Positions 14,701 to 22,968 are shown, counted from the stretch's first letter. The stretch is DNA of 64,000 nt from Microbacterium trichothecenolyticum (GCF_000956465.1 NZ_JYJA01000036.1:1-64000); one strand, 5' to 3'. Notes: generated from the sequence alone by a model not told the origin. A program made the numbers and translations.

Positions 14701-17700
14701 GGGCGGCGCGAACTACTCGTTCAGCGCGAGCGACGGCAAGCGGATCGTCTTCCGCTACACCCTCGCCACCCACGTGCTCGAGATCGAGGTCACCGACCCG
14801 CCGCTGGCCGGCGTGGGAGAGCAGCGCGCGCACTGGATCGACGCTCGCACGATCGCGTGGCCGGCCGACCTCGGCGCCCTCCCCGCCGACGCCTCGTGGC
14901 AGCTGCATGCCTCGGCCGACGCCTCTGTGGTCCTCGCGGACGGCGAGATCACGGGCGGCGACGCCATCGACCTCACGGTGATCGAGGGTGGCCTGACCGC
15001 CGAACAGAAGGCCGAGTTCCCGGCTCTCGCGGGCTTCGTCGCACTCCGTGTGCCGGAGGGAACGGATGCCTCGGCCCTCGTCCGAGGACAGCTGGCGGTG
15101 TCGCAACGCGATGCCGAGGGCGTGCTCTCGGGATTCACCGGGGTGCAGATCCCGGGTGTGCTCGACGACCTGTACGCCGACGCGGTGGCCGACACCGACC
15201 TCGGCGTGACGTTCCAGGGCAAGAAGCCCACGTTCCGGCTGTGGGCGCCGACCGCGCAGAGCGCGACGCTGCTCACGTGGGACGCCGGCACTGACGGCGA
15301 CCCCGTGCGCCATGAGGCGACGTGGGATGCGGCATCCGGGATCTGGACCGTCGCGGGTGCGAAGTCGCTGAAGGGCGACGAGTACCTGTGGGAGGTCGTC
15401 GTCTACGCCCCGACCACCGGTGCGATCGAGACGAACGACGTCACCGACCCGTACTCCGTCGCGCTCACGACGAACTCCGAGCGCTCGGTCGCGATCGACC
15501 TCGACGACAAGGAGTGGCGTCCGAAGGCGTGGGAGAAGACGAAGGCGCCCGTGATCGACCGCCCGGTCGACCGCGCGATCTACGAGCTGCACGTGCGCGA
15601 CTTTTCGATCGCCGACGAGTCGGTGCCGGAGGCCGAACGCGGCACGTATCGTGCCTTCACCCGTGACAGTGCGGGCACGAAGCAGCTCCGCCAGCTCGCC
15701 GACGCCGGCATCAACACGGTGCACCTGCTGCCGACCTTCGACATCGCGACGATCGAGGAGGACCGCTCGCGGCAGGCCGTGCCCGACTGCGACCTCGCGT
15801 CGTACGCGGCCGACAGCACCGAGCAGCAGGCGTGCGTCGAGAAGATCGTCGAGGCCGACGGCTTCAACTGGGGCTACGACCCGTTCCACTACACGACGCC
15901 CGAAGGCTCGTACGCCGTCGACCCCGAGGGCGGCGCGCGCGTGGGCGAGTTCCGTGAGATGGTCGGCGCGCTGCACGGCATGGGCCTGCAGGTCGTGCTC
16001 GACCAGGTGTTCAACCACACGTCGGCCTCGGGACAGGCGCCGACGTCGGTGCTCGACCAGGTCGTTCCCGGGTACTACCAGCGTCTCAACCTCGCGGGCG
16101 GCGTCGAGACCTCGACGTGCTGCCAGAACGTGGCCACCGAGCACGAGGTCGCTCAGAAGCTCATGGTCGACTCGGTCGTGACGTGGGCCCGCGACTACAA
16201 GGTCGACGGTTTCCGCTTCGACCTCATGGGCCACCACTCGAAGGAGAACATGCTCGCGATCCGCGCGGCGCTCGACGAGCTGACGCTCAAGAACGACGGC
16301 GTCGACGGCAAGGTGATCTACCTCTATGGCGAGGGCTGGAACTTCGGCGAGGTCGCGAACAACGCCCTCTTCGAGCAGGCCACGCAGGGGCAGCTCGGCG
16401 GCACCGGCATCGGAACGTTCAGCGACCGCCTGCGCGACGCCGTCCACGGCGGCAGCCCGGTCGCCGGCGAGACGATCCAGCAGCAGGGTTTCGGCACCGG
16501 CCTCGGCACCGACCCCAACGGCGCGCCGATCAACGGCACGACCGAGCAGGCCCTCGCGGACCTCGCGCACCAGACCGACCTCGTGAAGCTGGGCCTCGCG
16601 GGCAACCTCCGCGACTACACGCTGACCGATCACACGGGTGCCGTGAAGGCGGGCGACGAGCTCGACTACCGCGGCTCGCCGGCCGGATACGCCGACCAGC
16701 CCGACGAGATCATCACGTACGTCGACGCGCACGACAACGAGACGCTGTACGACCTGTCGGTGCTGAAGCTGCCGGCCGACACGACGATGGCCGATCGCGT
16801 CCGCATGAACACGCTGTCGCTCGCGACCACGGCGTTCGCGCAGACCCCGTCGTTCTGGCACGCCGGCACCGAGCTGCTGCGCTCCAAGTCGCTCGACCGC
16901 AACAGCTACAACTCGGGCGACTGGTTCAACCGGATCGACTGGACCGGCCAGGAGTCGACCTTCGGGTCGGGTCTGCCGCGGGCGGCCGACAACGAGACGT
17001 CGTGGGCGATCAAGAAGCCCCTGCTCGCGAACCCGGCGAACAAGCCGGCCGCGTCCGACATCGCCACGGCCGAGGCATCCGCTCTCGATCTGCTCCGCGT
17101 GCGTGAAGAGGTGGGGCTGCTGCGTCTCGGGTCTGCCGAGCTGATCGGCGAGAAGGTCACGTTCCCGAACAGCGGGCCGGATGCTGCACCCGGCGTGCTC
17201 ACGATGCTCATCGACGACCTCGTCGGGGAGGACGTCGACCCCGAGCTCGAGGGCGCGCTGGTGGTGTTCAACGCGGGAGTCGAGCCGACGACCCAGACGA
17301 TCTCGTCGCTCGCCGGTCGCTCGTTCTCGCTGACGCCCGCGCTCGCGAACGGCTCGGATGCGGTCGTGAAGACGACCACGTGGGATGCCTCGACCGGGAC
17401 CGTGACGGTGCCCGCGCGGTCCGCGGTGGTGCTGGTGGACCGCGAGCCGATCGCCACGACGACGCTCGTCGCGCCGACGAAGCTGCTGCTCAAAGCGGGC
17501 GGCAGCGTGACCGTGGCGGGCAAGGTCACCGCCGCCGACGGGTCCGCGCCGGTCGGCACCGTGACCGTCACCGACAACGGCAAGGTCGTGGCGAGCGTCG
17601 AGCTCACCGCTGCCGCGAAGGGCAAGGTCGCGGTCGACGTGAAGCTCTCGGGTCGGGGCGTCCACCTCCTCCGCACCGCGTTCGCCGATGCCGGCGACTA

Positions 17701-17746
17701 CGAGGACTCGCGGGCGGCGATCCCCGTCCCCGTGCTCGTGTATTGA
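11732..17746 (+). CDS. Secreted amylopullulanase: alpha-amylase fused to type I pullulanase
   Basis: 2004 aa, extracellular. Signal peptide residues 1-36 (ending APAAAA). A starch-binding X25-type module is at about 37-150, then a GH13 alpha-amylase at about 156-610 with Asp412 (GFRIDTAKH), Glu446 (MFGEVYD) and Asp516 (LGNHDM). An Ig-like module follows at about 717-812, then two more X25 modules (about 825-920 and 923-1015). The pullulanase half has the type I signature FNWGYDP at 1378-1384 and catalytic Asp1497 (GFRFDLMGHH), Glu1534 (YGEGWN) and Asp1668 (DAHDNE). A C-terminal Ig-like domain ends the protein, with no sortase signal. It should cut alpha-1,4 and alpha-1,6 links of starch or pullulan. 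The GTG at 11732 follows AGGAG. It is monocistronic, with its own operators and terminator. Confidence 0.93.
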   Translation: MSKSTSGRARILTASLAAAALIVTGGVVAIAPAAAAERTFALVGSLQSELGCADDWKPDCAATELTATDTAGVYAAEFDVPAGSYEYKVAVNDAWDESYGLGGGGDNIPLTIDGPSTLRFVFDDNTHRVGLEAKSLRAGYTADDDALVAAPVRQPGSQEQFYFVMTDRFANGDTANDQGGLTGDRLTTGFDPTDKGFYNGGDIAGLREKLDYIDGLGTTAIWLTPSFKNNPVQGEGANASAGYHGYWITDFTQIDPHLGTNAELEALIAEAHAKGIKVYFDIITNHTADLISNTQGQYSYIDKATSPYKDASGTPFDPTDYAGTDTFPELDAATSFPYTPVVNDTTAKVPAWLNDPTLYHNRGDSTWSGESVTYGDFSGLDDLMTEHPTVVNGFVDVYQKWIDLGIDGFRIDTAKHVNFEFWQTWTTQVLDYAHSLGKDDFFMFGEVYDADPVKLSPYVRDTDMNSVLDFTFQSSAVSYAAGNSAKGLQSLYAGDDWYTTTDTSATALPTFLGNHDMGRVGYMLQSTPNALERDLLAHDLMFLGRGQPVVYYGDEQGFAGAGGDKDARQTLFATQVAEYQNQKLIDGTTAGSVDRYDTAAPVYERIADLAALREAHPALVTGAQIERYADSGAGVYAFSRVDRDEKVEYLVALNNTTAAKTVTIPTLTANASFAPVYGADASVSTDASAQAPVTVPALSAVVYRAGTTVSAPEAPLAISVSAPSAGAALTGSVAVSADVDDATWQETSFSWRVAGSDQWHALGTAEDTDPRVFHTVKGLANGTLVEYRAVTTDAAGHHAAASTYASVGNAVSLAEVDEPESPIDMVTVPGSLNSEMGCAGDWTPGCEAAKLTLRADGIWSGTFDLPAGDYEYKVAINGTWDLNYGANGVPGGANVTISHTGGPITFYFDPRSNIVQSTVEGPIITLPGSAQSELGCAGDWAPDCLATLMADGDKDGVYEFSTDRIPAGAYEIKVAHGLSWTENYGVGGAPGGANYSFSASDGKRIVFRYTLATHVLEIEVTDPPLAGVGEQRAHWIDARTIAWPADLGALPADASWQLHASADASVVLADGEITGGDAIDLTVIEGGLTAEQKAEFPALAGFVALRVPEGTDASALVRGQLAVSQRDAEGVLSGFTGVQIPGVLDDLYADAVADTDLGVTFQGKKPTFRLWAPTAQSATLLTWDAGTDGDPVRHEATWDAASGIWTVAGAKSLKGDEYLWEVVVYAPTTGAIETNDVTDPYSVALTTNSERSVAIDLDDKEWRPKAWEKTKAPVIDRPVDRAIYELHVRDFSIADESVPEAERGTYRAFTRDSAGTKQLRQLADAGINTVHLLPTFDIATIEEDRSRQAVPDCDLASYAADSTEQQACVEKIVEADGFNWGYDPFHYTTPEGSYAVDPEGGARVGEFREMVGALHGMGLQVVLDQVFNHTSASGQAPTSVLDQVVPGYYQRLNLAGGVETSTCCQNVATEHEVAQKLMVDSVVTWARDYKVDGFRFDLMGHHSKENMLAIRAALDELTLKNDGVDGKVIYLYGEGWNFGEVANNALFEQATQGQLGGTGIGTFSDRLRDAVHGGSPVAGETIQQQGFGTGLGTDPNGAPINGTTEQALADLAHQTDLVKLGLAGNLRDYTLTDHTGAVKAGDELDYRGSPAGYADQPDEIITYVDAHDNETLYDLSVLKLPADTTMADRVRMNTLSLATTAFAQTPSFWHAGTELLRSKSLDRNSYNSGDWFNRIDWTGQESTFGSGLPRAADNETSWAIKKPLLANPANKPAASDIATAEASALDLLRVREEVGLLRLGSAELIGEKVTFPNSGPDAAPGVLTMLIDDLVGEDVDPELEGALVVFNAGVEPTTQTISSLAGRSFSLTPALANGSDAVVKTTTWDASTGTVTVPARSAVVLVDREPIATTTLVAPTKLLLKAGGSVTVAGKVTAADGSAPVGTVTVTDNGKVVASVELTAAAKGKVAVDVKLSGRGVHLLRTAFADAGDYEDSRAAIPVPVLVY

Positions 17747-17750
17747 CGAT

Positions 17751-17781
17751 TCCGCCGGGTGGGCGCATCCCACCCGGCGGA
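17751..17781. terminator. Bidirectional hairpin terminator
   Basis: TCCGCCGGGTGGG and CCCACCCGGCGGA form a perfect 13-bp stem with the loop CGCAT, 5 bases after the amylopullulanase stop and 13 bases after the convergent VOC gene. No T-run follows, as is common in actinobacteria. Confidence 0.85.
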
Positions 17782-17793
17782 GCCGACGCGGGC

Positions 17794-18165
17794 TCACTGG
17801 AGCAGTGAGCCGATGCGCAGCAGGTTCCCATTGCGGTCGACGACGGCGAACTCGCACATGCCGTAGTCGGTGTCGACCGGCGCGACGATGCGGCTGCCCG
17901 AAGGTGGATCGGGTTCCACGCGGTCGGCCCATTCGGCGTGGAGCTGCCGGGCGTCGTCGACGTAGAGGTAGCACATCGACGCAGTGGACAGCGGGTCGAC
18001 CGTCGGATCCTCCGTGAAATGCAGCTCGATCGCGCCGCGCCCGATGATCAGGTACTGCCACTGCTCAGGCGGGGCGCCGCGGTTCTCGAACCCGAGCCGC
18101 TCGAAGAACGACAGTGTCTCGGCGAGGTCGCGGCTGAGGAGGATCGGGACGGCGCGCTCACTCAT
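17794..18165 (-). CDS. VOC-family (glyoxalase/bleomycin-resistance fold) protein
   Basis: 123 aa, one vicinal-oxygen-chelate domain: PILLSRDLAETLSFFERLGF at the start, GAIELHF in the middle and a C-terminal FAVVDRNGNLLRIG. Bleomycin-resistance-like members bind drugs without catalysis while others are small metalloenzymes. The metal ligands are incomplete here, so binding is more likely than catalysis. ATG 18165 is preceded by TAGCCT with a 6-base gap and no ribosome site, which suggests a leaderless message. Confidence 0.8.
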   Translation of the reverse strand: MSERAVPILLSRDLAETLSFFERLGFENRGAPPEQWQYLIIGRGAIELHFTEDPTVDPLSTASMCYLYVDDARQLHAEWADRVEPDPPSGSRIVAPVDTDYGMCEFAVVDRNGNLLRIGSLLQ

Positions 18166-18171
18166 TCCGGC

Positions 18172-18177
18172 AGGCTA
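18172..18177 (-). promoter_or_regulatory. Minus-10 box, leaderless VOC gene
   Basis: TAGCCT on the minus strand ends 6 bases before the ATG at 18165. Confidence 0.5.
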
Positions 18178-18204
18178 GCGCGATGCCCCGGCGGGGCGAC
18201 GGAG

Positions 18205-18384
18205 CTAGAGCAGCTCCATCAGCTGCGGGCCGAACACGGCGACGGCGGCTGCGGCGACGCCTGCCACTCCGATGGCGGCGATCGTCACGACGACGATGTT
18301 GCCGCCGATCGTGAGGAGCAGTGCGGCGGCCGTGGACAGCTCGCGGTGGCGGGTGACCGGGACGGTGGATGTGGTGCTGACCAT
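18205..18384 (-). CDS. 59-aa single-pass membrane peptide, unknown function
   Basis: A short reading frame starting MVSTTSTVPVTRHREL and continuing as one long hydrophobic Ala/Val/Ile-rich segment (about residues 17-51), ending FGPQLMELL. A charged N-terminus followed by one or two membrane passes fits a small integral membrane protein. It fills the space between the VOC and YciI genes, where no other frame is convincing. TAGCGT lies 7 bases before the ATG, so it may be leaderless. No family is recognised. Confidence 0.55.
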   Translation of the reverse strand: MVSTTSTVPVTRHRELSTAAALLLTIGGNIVVVTIAAIGVAGVAAAAVAVFGPQLMELL

Positions 18385-18391
18385 GCCTTCG

Positions 18392-18397
18392 ACGCTA
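18392..18397 (-). promoter_or_regulatory. Minus-10 box, leaderless 59-aa peptide gene
   Basis: TAGCGT on the minus strand ends 7 bases before the ATG at 18384. Confidence 0.4.
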
Positions 18398-18587
18398 CGG
18401 AACGGGTCGCGGCGCCGCGTCCACCCCGAGTCTCATCCGGGTCCACCCGGAGGATGATCTCCCGCACCGGGGAGGGGGACGAAGAGGCGTCGGAAAACTC
18501 CTCGGGTGATTGTCGAGATCGCCGTCGGTCGTGCGACGACCGGAGTGAGGCTGGCGGACGGCCGCCCACAACCGGAAGGATCACCCC

Positions 18588-18920
18588 ATGAAGTACATGA
18601 TGTTCGTCGTCACATCGCTCGAGCCCGATGCCGAGACCGACGAGTCCGATGTCGACCTGTGGGTCGACCCGCTCGACGCCAGCGGCAAGCGCGTCATCGG
18701 GGAGGTGCTCGCGCCGCAGGCCGACTCCACGGTGGTGAAGGTGCGCGGCGGGAAGGTGCTCACCAGCCGCGGTCCGTACGTCGAGACGGCCGAGGTCATC
18801 TGCGGCTTCGACATCCTCGAGGTGGAGGACCTGGAGGAGGCGATCGAGATCGCGTCCCGGCATCCGATGGCACGAAACGGCCAGCTGGAGCTGCGCCCGT
18901 TCATGGTCTGGGACCAGTGA
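18588..18920 (+). CDS. YciI / DGPF-family protein
   Basis: 110 aa, alpha-beta barrel of the YciI-related type: MKYMMFVVTSLEP at the start, GGKVLTSRGPYVETAEVICGFDILEVEDLEEAIEIASRHP in the core (the DGPFAETKE motif appears as RGPYVETAE) and ELRPFM at the end. Such proteins are often encoded near ECF sigma factors, but none is adjacent here. The biochemical role is unknown. ATG 18588 follows GGAAGG. It is monocistronic, closed by a strong hairpin. Confidence 0.85.
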   Translation: MKYMMFVVTSLEPDAETDESDVDLWVDPLDASGKRVIGEVLAPQADSTVVKVRGGKVLTSRGPYVETAEVICGFDILEVEDLEEAIEIASRHPMARNGQLELRPFMVWDQ

Positions 18921-18926
18921 CGCGAA

Positions 18927-18960
18927 GAGGCGGCCCCCACCAGAGGGTGGGGGCCGCCTC
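18927..18960. terminator. Bidirectional hairpin terminator
   Basis: GAGGCGGCCCCCACC and GGTGGGGGCCGCCTC form a perfect 15-bp stem with the loop AGAG, 6 bases after the YciI gene and 12 bases after the convergent nucleotidase. Confidence 0.9.
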
Positions 18961-18972
18961 GGATGCGGTGTG

Positions 18973-21900
18973 TCAGCCCGCGGTGCTGTCGCGACGCTTG
19001 CGGATCACGAAGAGCGCGGAGCCTGCGACCATCAGCAGCGCTGCGCCCCCGGCGGCGATGCCCCATGGGAACTCCGAGCCGGTGGCGGCGAGGGCACCGG
19101 GAGCCACGACCGTGACGCCCACCTCGATCGGGTCCAGACCCGCTGACGTGATCACCAGGCGATGGTCGCCGAGCGCGATGTCCGACGGGATCGCGACGGC
19201 GAAGCTCAGACGGCCCTGCGCGTCGGCTGCCGGGATGCCCGAGACCACGACCGGGTCGCTGAAGAGCGTCGCGGCCACCGTCTGATTCGGCTCGAGGCCC
19301 GAGAGTGCGACGCGCAGCGTGCCGCCCCGCTCGACACGGCCGGAGCCCACATCGACCTGCGCCCAGTCGCCGCCGCGCTGCACGCCTGCCGCCGGCGGGT
19401 TGCCGCCGGGGTTCACGGGCGTGGGCGGGGTGGTGCCGGGATCGGTGCCCGGGCCCGTGCCGGGATCGGTGCCGGGGTCGGTGCCCTCGACCGGGGGGTG
19501 CTCACCGATCAGGTACGCGCGGTTCGCGGGCGACGGCGCGACCGGTCCGCCGGCGGCGGCGAAGAAGTCCACCGTCGCCTGCAGGTCGATCTGGCCCGAG
19601 TCGAGCACGTTCTCACCGTCGGCGAAGGAGAAGAAGTTGTCGCCACCGGCCGAGAGGAACGAGTTCGTCACGACGCGGAAGGTGTCGGTCGGGTCGACTT
19701 CATCCCCCTGGTACTGCATCGACACGACGTGCGCACCGCGGGCGGCCGCCGGGTCGTACTCGAAGGTGAAGCCCTTCGAGACACCGAGGGCGAGCTTCGG
19801 GCGCGAGGCGCCGTCGGGCTGCCACTGCTGCTCGAGGATCTCCTTGATCTGCGCGCCGGTCAGGTCGAGCGTGACCAGGGTGTTGCCGAACGGCTGGACG
19901 TTCGCGACCTCGCGGTACGACATCGCGCCGTTGTCGTCGCCGAACAGCAGGTCATTGCGCAGCCCGCCCGGGTTCATGAATGCGATCTGCGCGTCCTGAC
20001 CGCCGTAGCCCGGGTTCGTGCTCGTCGCCCACAGGTAGACGTCGGCGACGGTGTTGCCGAGTGTGGAGTGCGCGCCGCGGTCCTCGCTGCCGGTCGAGGT
20101 CTTGCCGCGGAGGATGTCGGCCGTGATCGAACCGACCTGTACCTGACCCTTCTCGTTCGCGACCTTCGCGGCGTCGTCGACGATCGACGTCGTCTCGGTC
20201 TGCGGATACGCCACGTGCTGGCTCACGACCGAGTCGTACAGCGACACGGTGCCGCCGGTGATCGACTCGAGCTCGCCGGTCTCCGTCAGCTCGATGTCGA
20301 GCGTGCCGAGCGCGGTGCCGTACTGGTGCGCCTGGATGACCGGGCGACCGCCGATCTCGTGCGCATACCGCTGGTGCGTGTGCGCCGAGACGATGGCGTC
20401 GATGTCGTCCGACGCGTTCTCGACCAGGTCGCCGAACGCGTCGCCCGACTGGCTGGCCTCGATCGCCGAGCTCGCGGCGCCCTCGTGGGCGAGCAGGATG
20501 ACGACGTCGGCGCCTTCGGCCACCGCGTCCGCGGCCGCGTCGTTGGCCGAGTCGACCAGGTCGCGGAACTCGATGCCGGCGATGCCGTCGGGGCTCACCA
20601 TGCCGGCCGTCTGCGTCGTGACGACGCCGACGAACGCGATCTTCGTGCCGTTGACCGTCTTGATCGTGTACGGCTGCAGAGCGTGCTCGTCGGTGCCCTT
20701 CATGAAGACGTTGGCGCCGAGGGCGAAATCGCTCATCGCGTCGGCGTGCTCGTCGCTTTCGAAGCTCGGGATCACGTCGTTCACCAGATCGTCGAAGCCC
20801 TGGTCGAACTCGTGGTTTCCGACCGCGCTGGCGTCGAGACCGGCGGCGACGAGCGCATCGATCGTCGGGTCGTCGTCGTCGATGAACGACTCGAACGCCG
20901 AGGCGCCGATGTTGTCGCCGGCCGAGACGAACAGCGTGTTCGGGTTCTGCTGACGGTACTTGTCGACCGCACCCGCGAGAACCGCCGCACCCGCGACTCC
21001 GCCGGTCTCCTGCACGAGGCGACCGTGGAAGTCGTTGATCGTCAGCACGCGCACGTCGGGCTGCGAGGCGGTGAGCTGCTCGACGTCCCACACGGTGGTG
21101 GTGCCCGAGACCTCGCTGCCCACGACGAGCTGCGGGGTGCCCGTCGACGAGCGCAGTGCGGAGATGAACTGGATGCCCTCAGGGCCGAGATCGCCGGCCG
21201 CGGCGGTCTTCACGTCCTGCGTGTAGTCGCGGTTGTTGACGTACGTGACGAACTGCGCCGCCGCGGGATCGGTGATGTCGTAGACCATCACGCCGCCGAC
21301 GCGCTCGAGGCCGACGAAGGCGTAGGTCTTGCCGCCGACGACGCCGATCGTGACGTTCTCGGGCTCCGGGCCCTTGTCGTCGCTGCGGTCGTTGCTGGTG
21401 TTGTTGTCATTGCTCGCGTTGAACACCAGGCCCGGGATCTGCGACGTGATCTGCTCGAAGTCGTCGCCCGAATCGAACACGAGGTCGCCCGTGGTGTCCC
21501 AGATCGAGAACGAGCGACCGCCGTAGGCGTACAGCTCGCTGTAGCAGTCGGCGCCTTCGGCCTTGCCGAGATCGGTGACCACCTTGAGGCGACCGAGGAC
21601 GTCGTCCTTCTGGATGTTCGCGATCTCCGAGAGCGGACCGGTCGCGCAGATGCCGGCGAGGCCGTCCTTGCCGAGGTCCTTGACGCGGGCCTCGTCGATG
21701 AAGTAGGAGTCGGTGCCCTCCACACCCCACTCGCGCGCGTCGCCCTCGTTCGCCGTGACGAGGTACGTCGCGGTCTTGCCTCCGACGGTCGCCTGGAACG
21801 ACTGGATGCCGTCGGGCATGTACAGGCCCTTGAGGCCGGGGTACGTCTTGATGTTGACGGTCGGAGCGCCCTGCGGGTCGCGGTCGCTCGCGTCGAGACC

Positions 21901-22806
21901 GTTGCCCGGGGTGCCGTAGTCCTTGTACCCGAGCGGGAGGATCGAGGTGACCTCGGGCTTGGTGAGGTCGATGACGGCGATCGCGTTGGCCTCCTGCAGT
22001 GCCGCGTAGGCGGTGGTGCCGTCGACCGTGATGTACTCCGGCTCGAGGTTGCGGCTCACGCGGTTGGCCGTGAGCGGCTTGTCGCCCTGGTCGGGTGCCG
22101 CGACGTCGGGGCCGAACACGCGCACCTCGGGGGCGAGCGTCTTCGCGCCGCCCGCCTCGAAGGCGCCGAAGCCGGCGGTCTTGACCGCACTCTGGGCCGG
22201 AGCGGCGACGCCGGCCGGAAGCGTCACGACGCTGACCGAGCCCTCGGGGTCGAGCGAGAAGTCGTCGGCGGGCTCACCCTCGTTCGCCACGACCGCGTAC
22301 TTGCCGTCCTTCGAGACGGTGACCATGTCGGGAAGGGCCCCGACCTCGACCTCTCCGAGCACCGCCGCTTCGGCAGAGTCCTCGTTCGCGTCGAAGAACA
22401 GGAGGTGGCCCTTGTCGGTCTTGGTCTCCGCCTCGAACGCGACCACGCCGAGACCGTCGTCGCGGACGGCGAGCGAGTTCGCGACGCCCGTCGAGGCGAT
22501 CGAGAACAGCTCGGCCGGGTGCTCGGGGTCGGTGTTGTCGAGCACGACCACGGTGCCGGCCTGCGCGTTGACCACGAACAGGCGGTCGCGGTAGGCCTGG
22601 ACGATCTCGGCGGCGGACTCCGCGTAGACGCCGGCCTCGTGCGTGCCGAGCGGGGTCAGAGCGAGTGCGGCGTTCGGGGCGGAGTCGCTGAAGTAATCCG
22701 GAACGAGCGCGGCGGATGCCGCGGTGCTGCTGGTCAGCGCGAGCGCGCAGACGGCCGCGGTCGTCGCGGTGAACGCGACGGCGCGGCGGAAGAGATACGA
22801 AGGCAT
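18973..22806 (-). CDS. Wall-anchored choice-of-anchor / 5'-nucleotidase protein
   Basis: 1277 aa, exported. A signal peptide ends near residue 32 (TSSTAASA). Residues about 40-575 are a beta-propeller-like choice-of-anchor I region (ALALTPLGTHEAG, NEGEPADDF, VTANEGDAREWG). From about 583 a metallophosphatase domain follows with TINDFHGR, SAGDNIGAS, GNHEFDQGFDD and SAHTHQRYAH, then the UshA-type C-terminal domain (NPGGLRNDL). A PGTDPGT-rich linker, a beta domain, LAATG near 1237, a membrane segment and RKRRD form a class-E-like sortase signal. It should release phosphate from extracellular nucleotides. The ATG at 22806 is preferred over the one at 22818 because GAGGA precedes it. A PHO-box-like repeat lies upstream. 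Confidence 0.9.
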   Translation of the reverse strand: MPSYLFRRAVAFTATTAAVCALALTSSTAASAALVPDYFSDSAPNAALALTPLGTHEAGVYAESAAEIVQAYRDRLFVVNAQAGTVVVLDNTDPEHPAELFSIASTGVANSLAVRDDGLGVVAFEAETKTDKGHLLFFDANEDSAEAAVLGEVEVGALPDMVTVSKDGKYAVVANEGEPADDFSLDPEGSVSVVTLPAGVAAPAQSAVKTAGFGAFEAGGAKTLAPEVRVFGPDVAAPDQGDKPLTANRVSRNLEPEYITVDGTTAYAALQEANAIAVIDLTKPEVTSILPLGYKDYGTPGNGLDASDRDPQGAPTVNIKTYPGLKGLYMPDGIQSFQATVGGKTATYLVTANEGDAREWGVEGTDSYFIDEARVKDLGKDGLAGICATGPLSEIANIQKDDVLGRLKVVTDLGKAEGADCYSELYAYGGRSFSIWDTTGDLVFDSGDDFEQITSQIPGLVFNASNDNNTSNDRSDDKGPEPENVTIGVVGGKTYAFVGLERVGGVMVYDITDPAAAQFVTYVNNRDYTQDVKTAAAGDLGPEGIQFISALRSSTGTPQLVVGSEVSGTTTVWDVEQLTASQPDVRVLTINDFHGRLVQETGGVAGAAVLAGAVDKYRQQNPNTLFVSAGDNIGASAFESFIDDDDPTIDALVAAGLDASAVGNHEFDQGFDDLVNDVIPSFESDEHADAMSDFALGANVFMKGTDEHALQPYTIKTVNGTKIAFVGVVTTQTAGMVSPDGIAGIEFRDLVDSANDAAADAVAEGADVVILLAHEGAASSAIEASQSGDAFGDLVENASDDIDAIVSAHTHQRYAHEIGGRPVIQAHQYGTALGTLDIELTETGELESITGGTVSLYDSVVSQHVAYPQTETTSIVDDAAKVANEKGQVQVGSITADILRGKTSTGSEDRGAHSTLGNTVADVYLWATSTNPGYGGQDAQIAFMNPGGLRNDLLFGDDNGAMSYREVANVQPFGNTLVTLDLTGAQIKEILEQQWQPDGASRPKLALGVSKGFTFEYDPAAARGAHVVSMQYQGDEVDPTDTFRVVTNSFLSAGGDNFFSFADGENVLDSGQIDLQATVDFFAAAGGPVAPSPANRAYLIGEHPPVEGTDPGTDPGTGPGTDPGTTPPTPVNPGGNPPAAGVQRGGDWAQVDVGSGRVERGGTLRVALSGLEPNQTVAATLFSDPVVVSGIPAADAQGRLSFAVAIPSDIALGDHRLVITSAGLDPIEVGVTVVAPGALAATGSEFPWGIAAGGAALLMVAGSALFVIRKRRDSTAG

Positions 22807-22889
22807 GCGTGTCCTCATGAAAAGGGGGTGACGGGTGCGACACGGAATGGAACCCAGCGTCCAGACCGAATCGGTTCGAGCCTCTCTAG

Positions 22890-22911
22890 CGAAGGTGACC
22901 CCGGGGTGAAC
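22890..22911 (-). promoter_or_regulatory. Candidate PHO box (PhoP binding repeats)
   Basis: On the minus strand two 11-base units, GTTCACCCCGG and GGTCACCTTCG, lie head to tail. They match the actinobacterial PhoP direct-repeat form GTTCACC/GGTCACC with 11-base period and lie 84 bases upstream of an extracellular nucleotidase, a typical phosphate-starvation gene. A partial palindrome CGAATCGGTTCG (22867-22878) sits between it and the gene. Confidence 0.65.
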
Positions 22912-22962
22912 AGCACAAGACGAGTCGGTTGCACGGATTACCGAGCAAGTACATGGATGTCC

Positions 22963-22968
22963 TAGTAT
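22963..22968 (+). promoter_or_regulatory. Minus-10 of the acyl-CoA dehydrogenase / mmsB operon
   Basis: TAGTAT lies 48 bases before the ATG at 23017. A weak TTACCG minus-35 lies 19 bases upstream. AT-rich compared with its surroundings. Confidence 0.4.

Noticed and set aside
13793..18061. Very long open frame on the minus strand opposite the amylopullulanase gene
   Set aside because: Composition is Arg/Val/Asp-heavy nonsense typical of the antisense of high-GC genes, no domain is recognisable, and the plus-strand gene has intact catalytic sites throughout.
17794..18165. Bleomycin or fosfomycin resistance determinant
   Set aside because: Only the general VOC fold is visible; the family is too broad to assign a drug.
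19162..22965. Long plus-strand open frame opposite the nucleotidase gene
   Set aside because: It is a GC-codon-bias shadow of a gene with clear metallophosphatase motifs, and it would start without a ribosome site.
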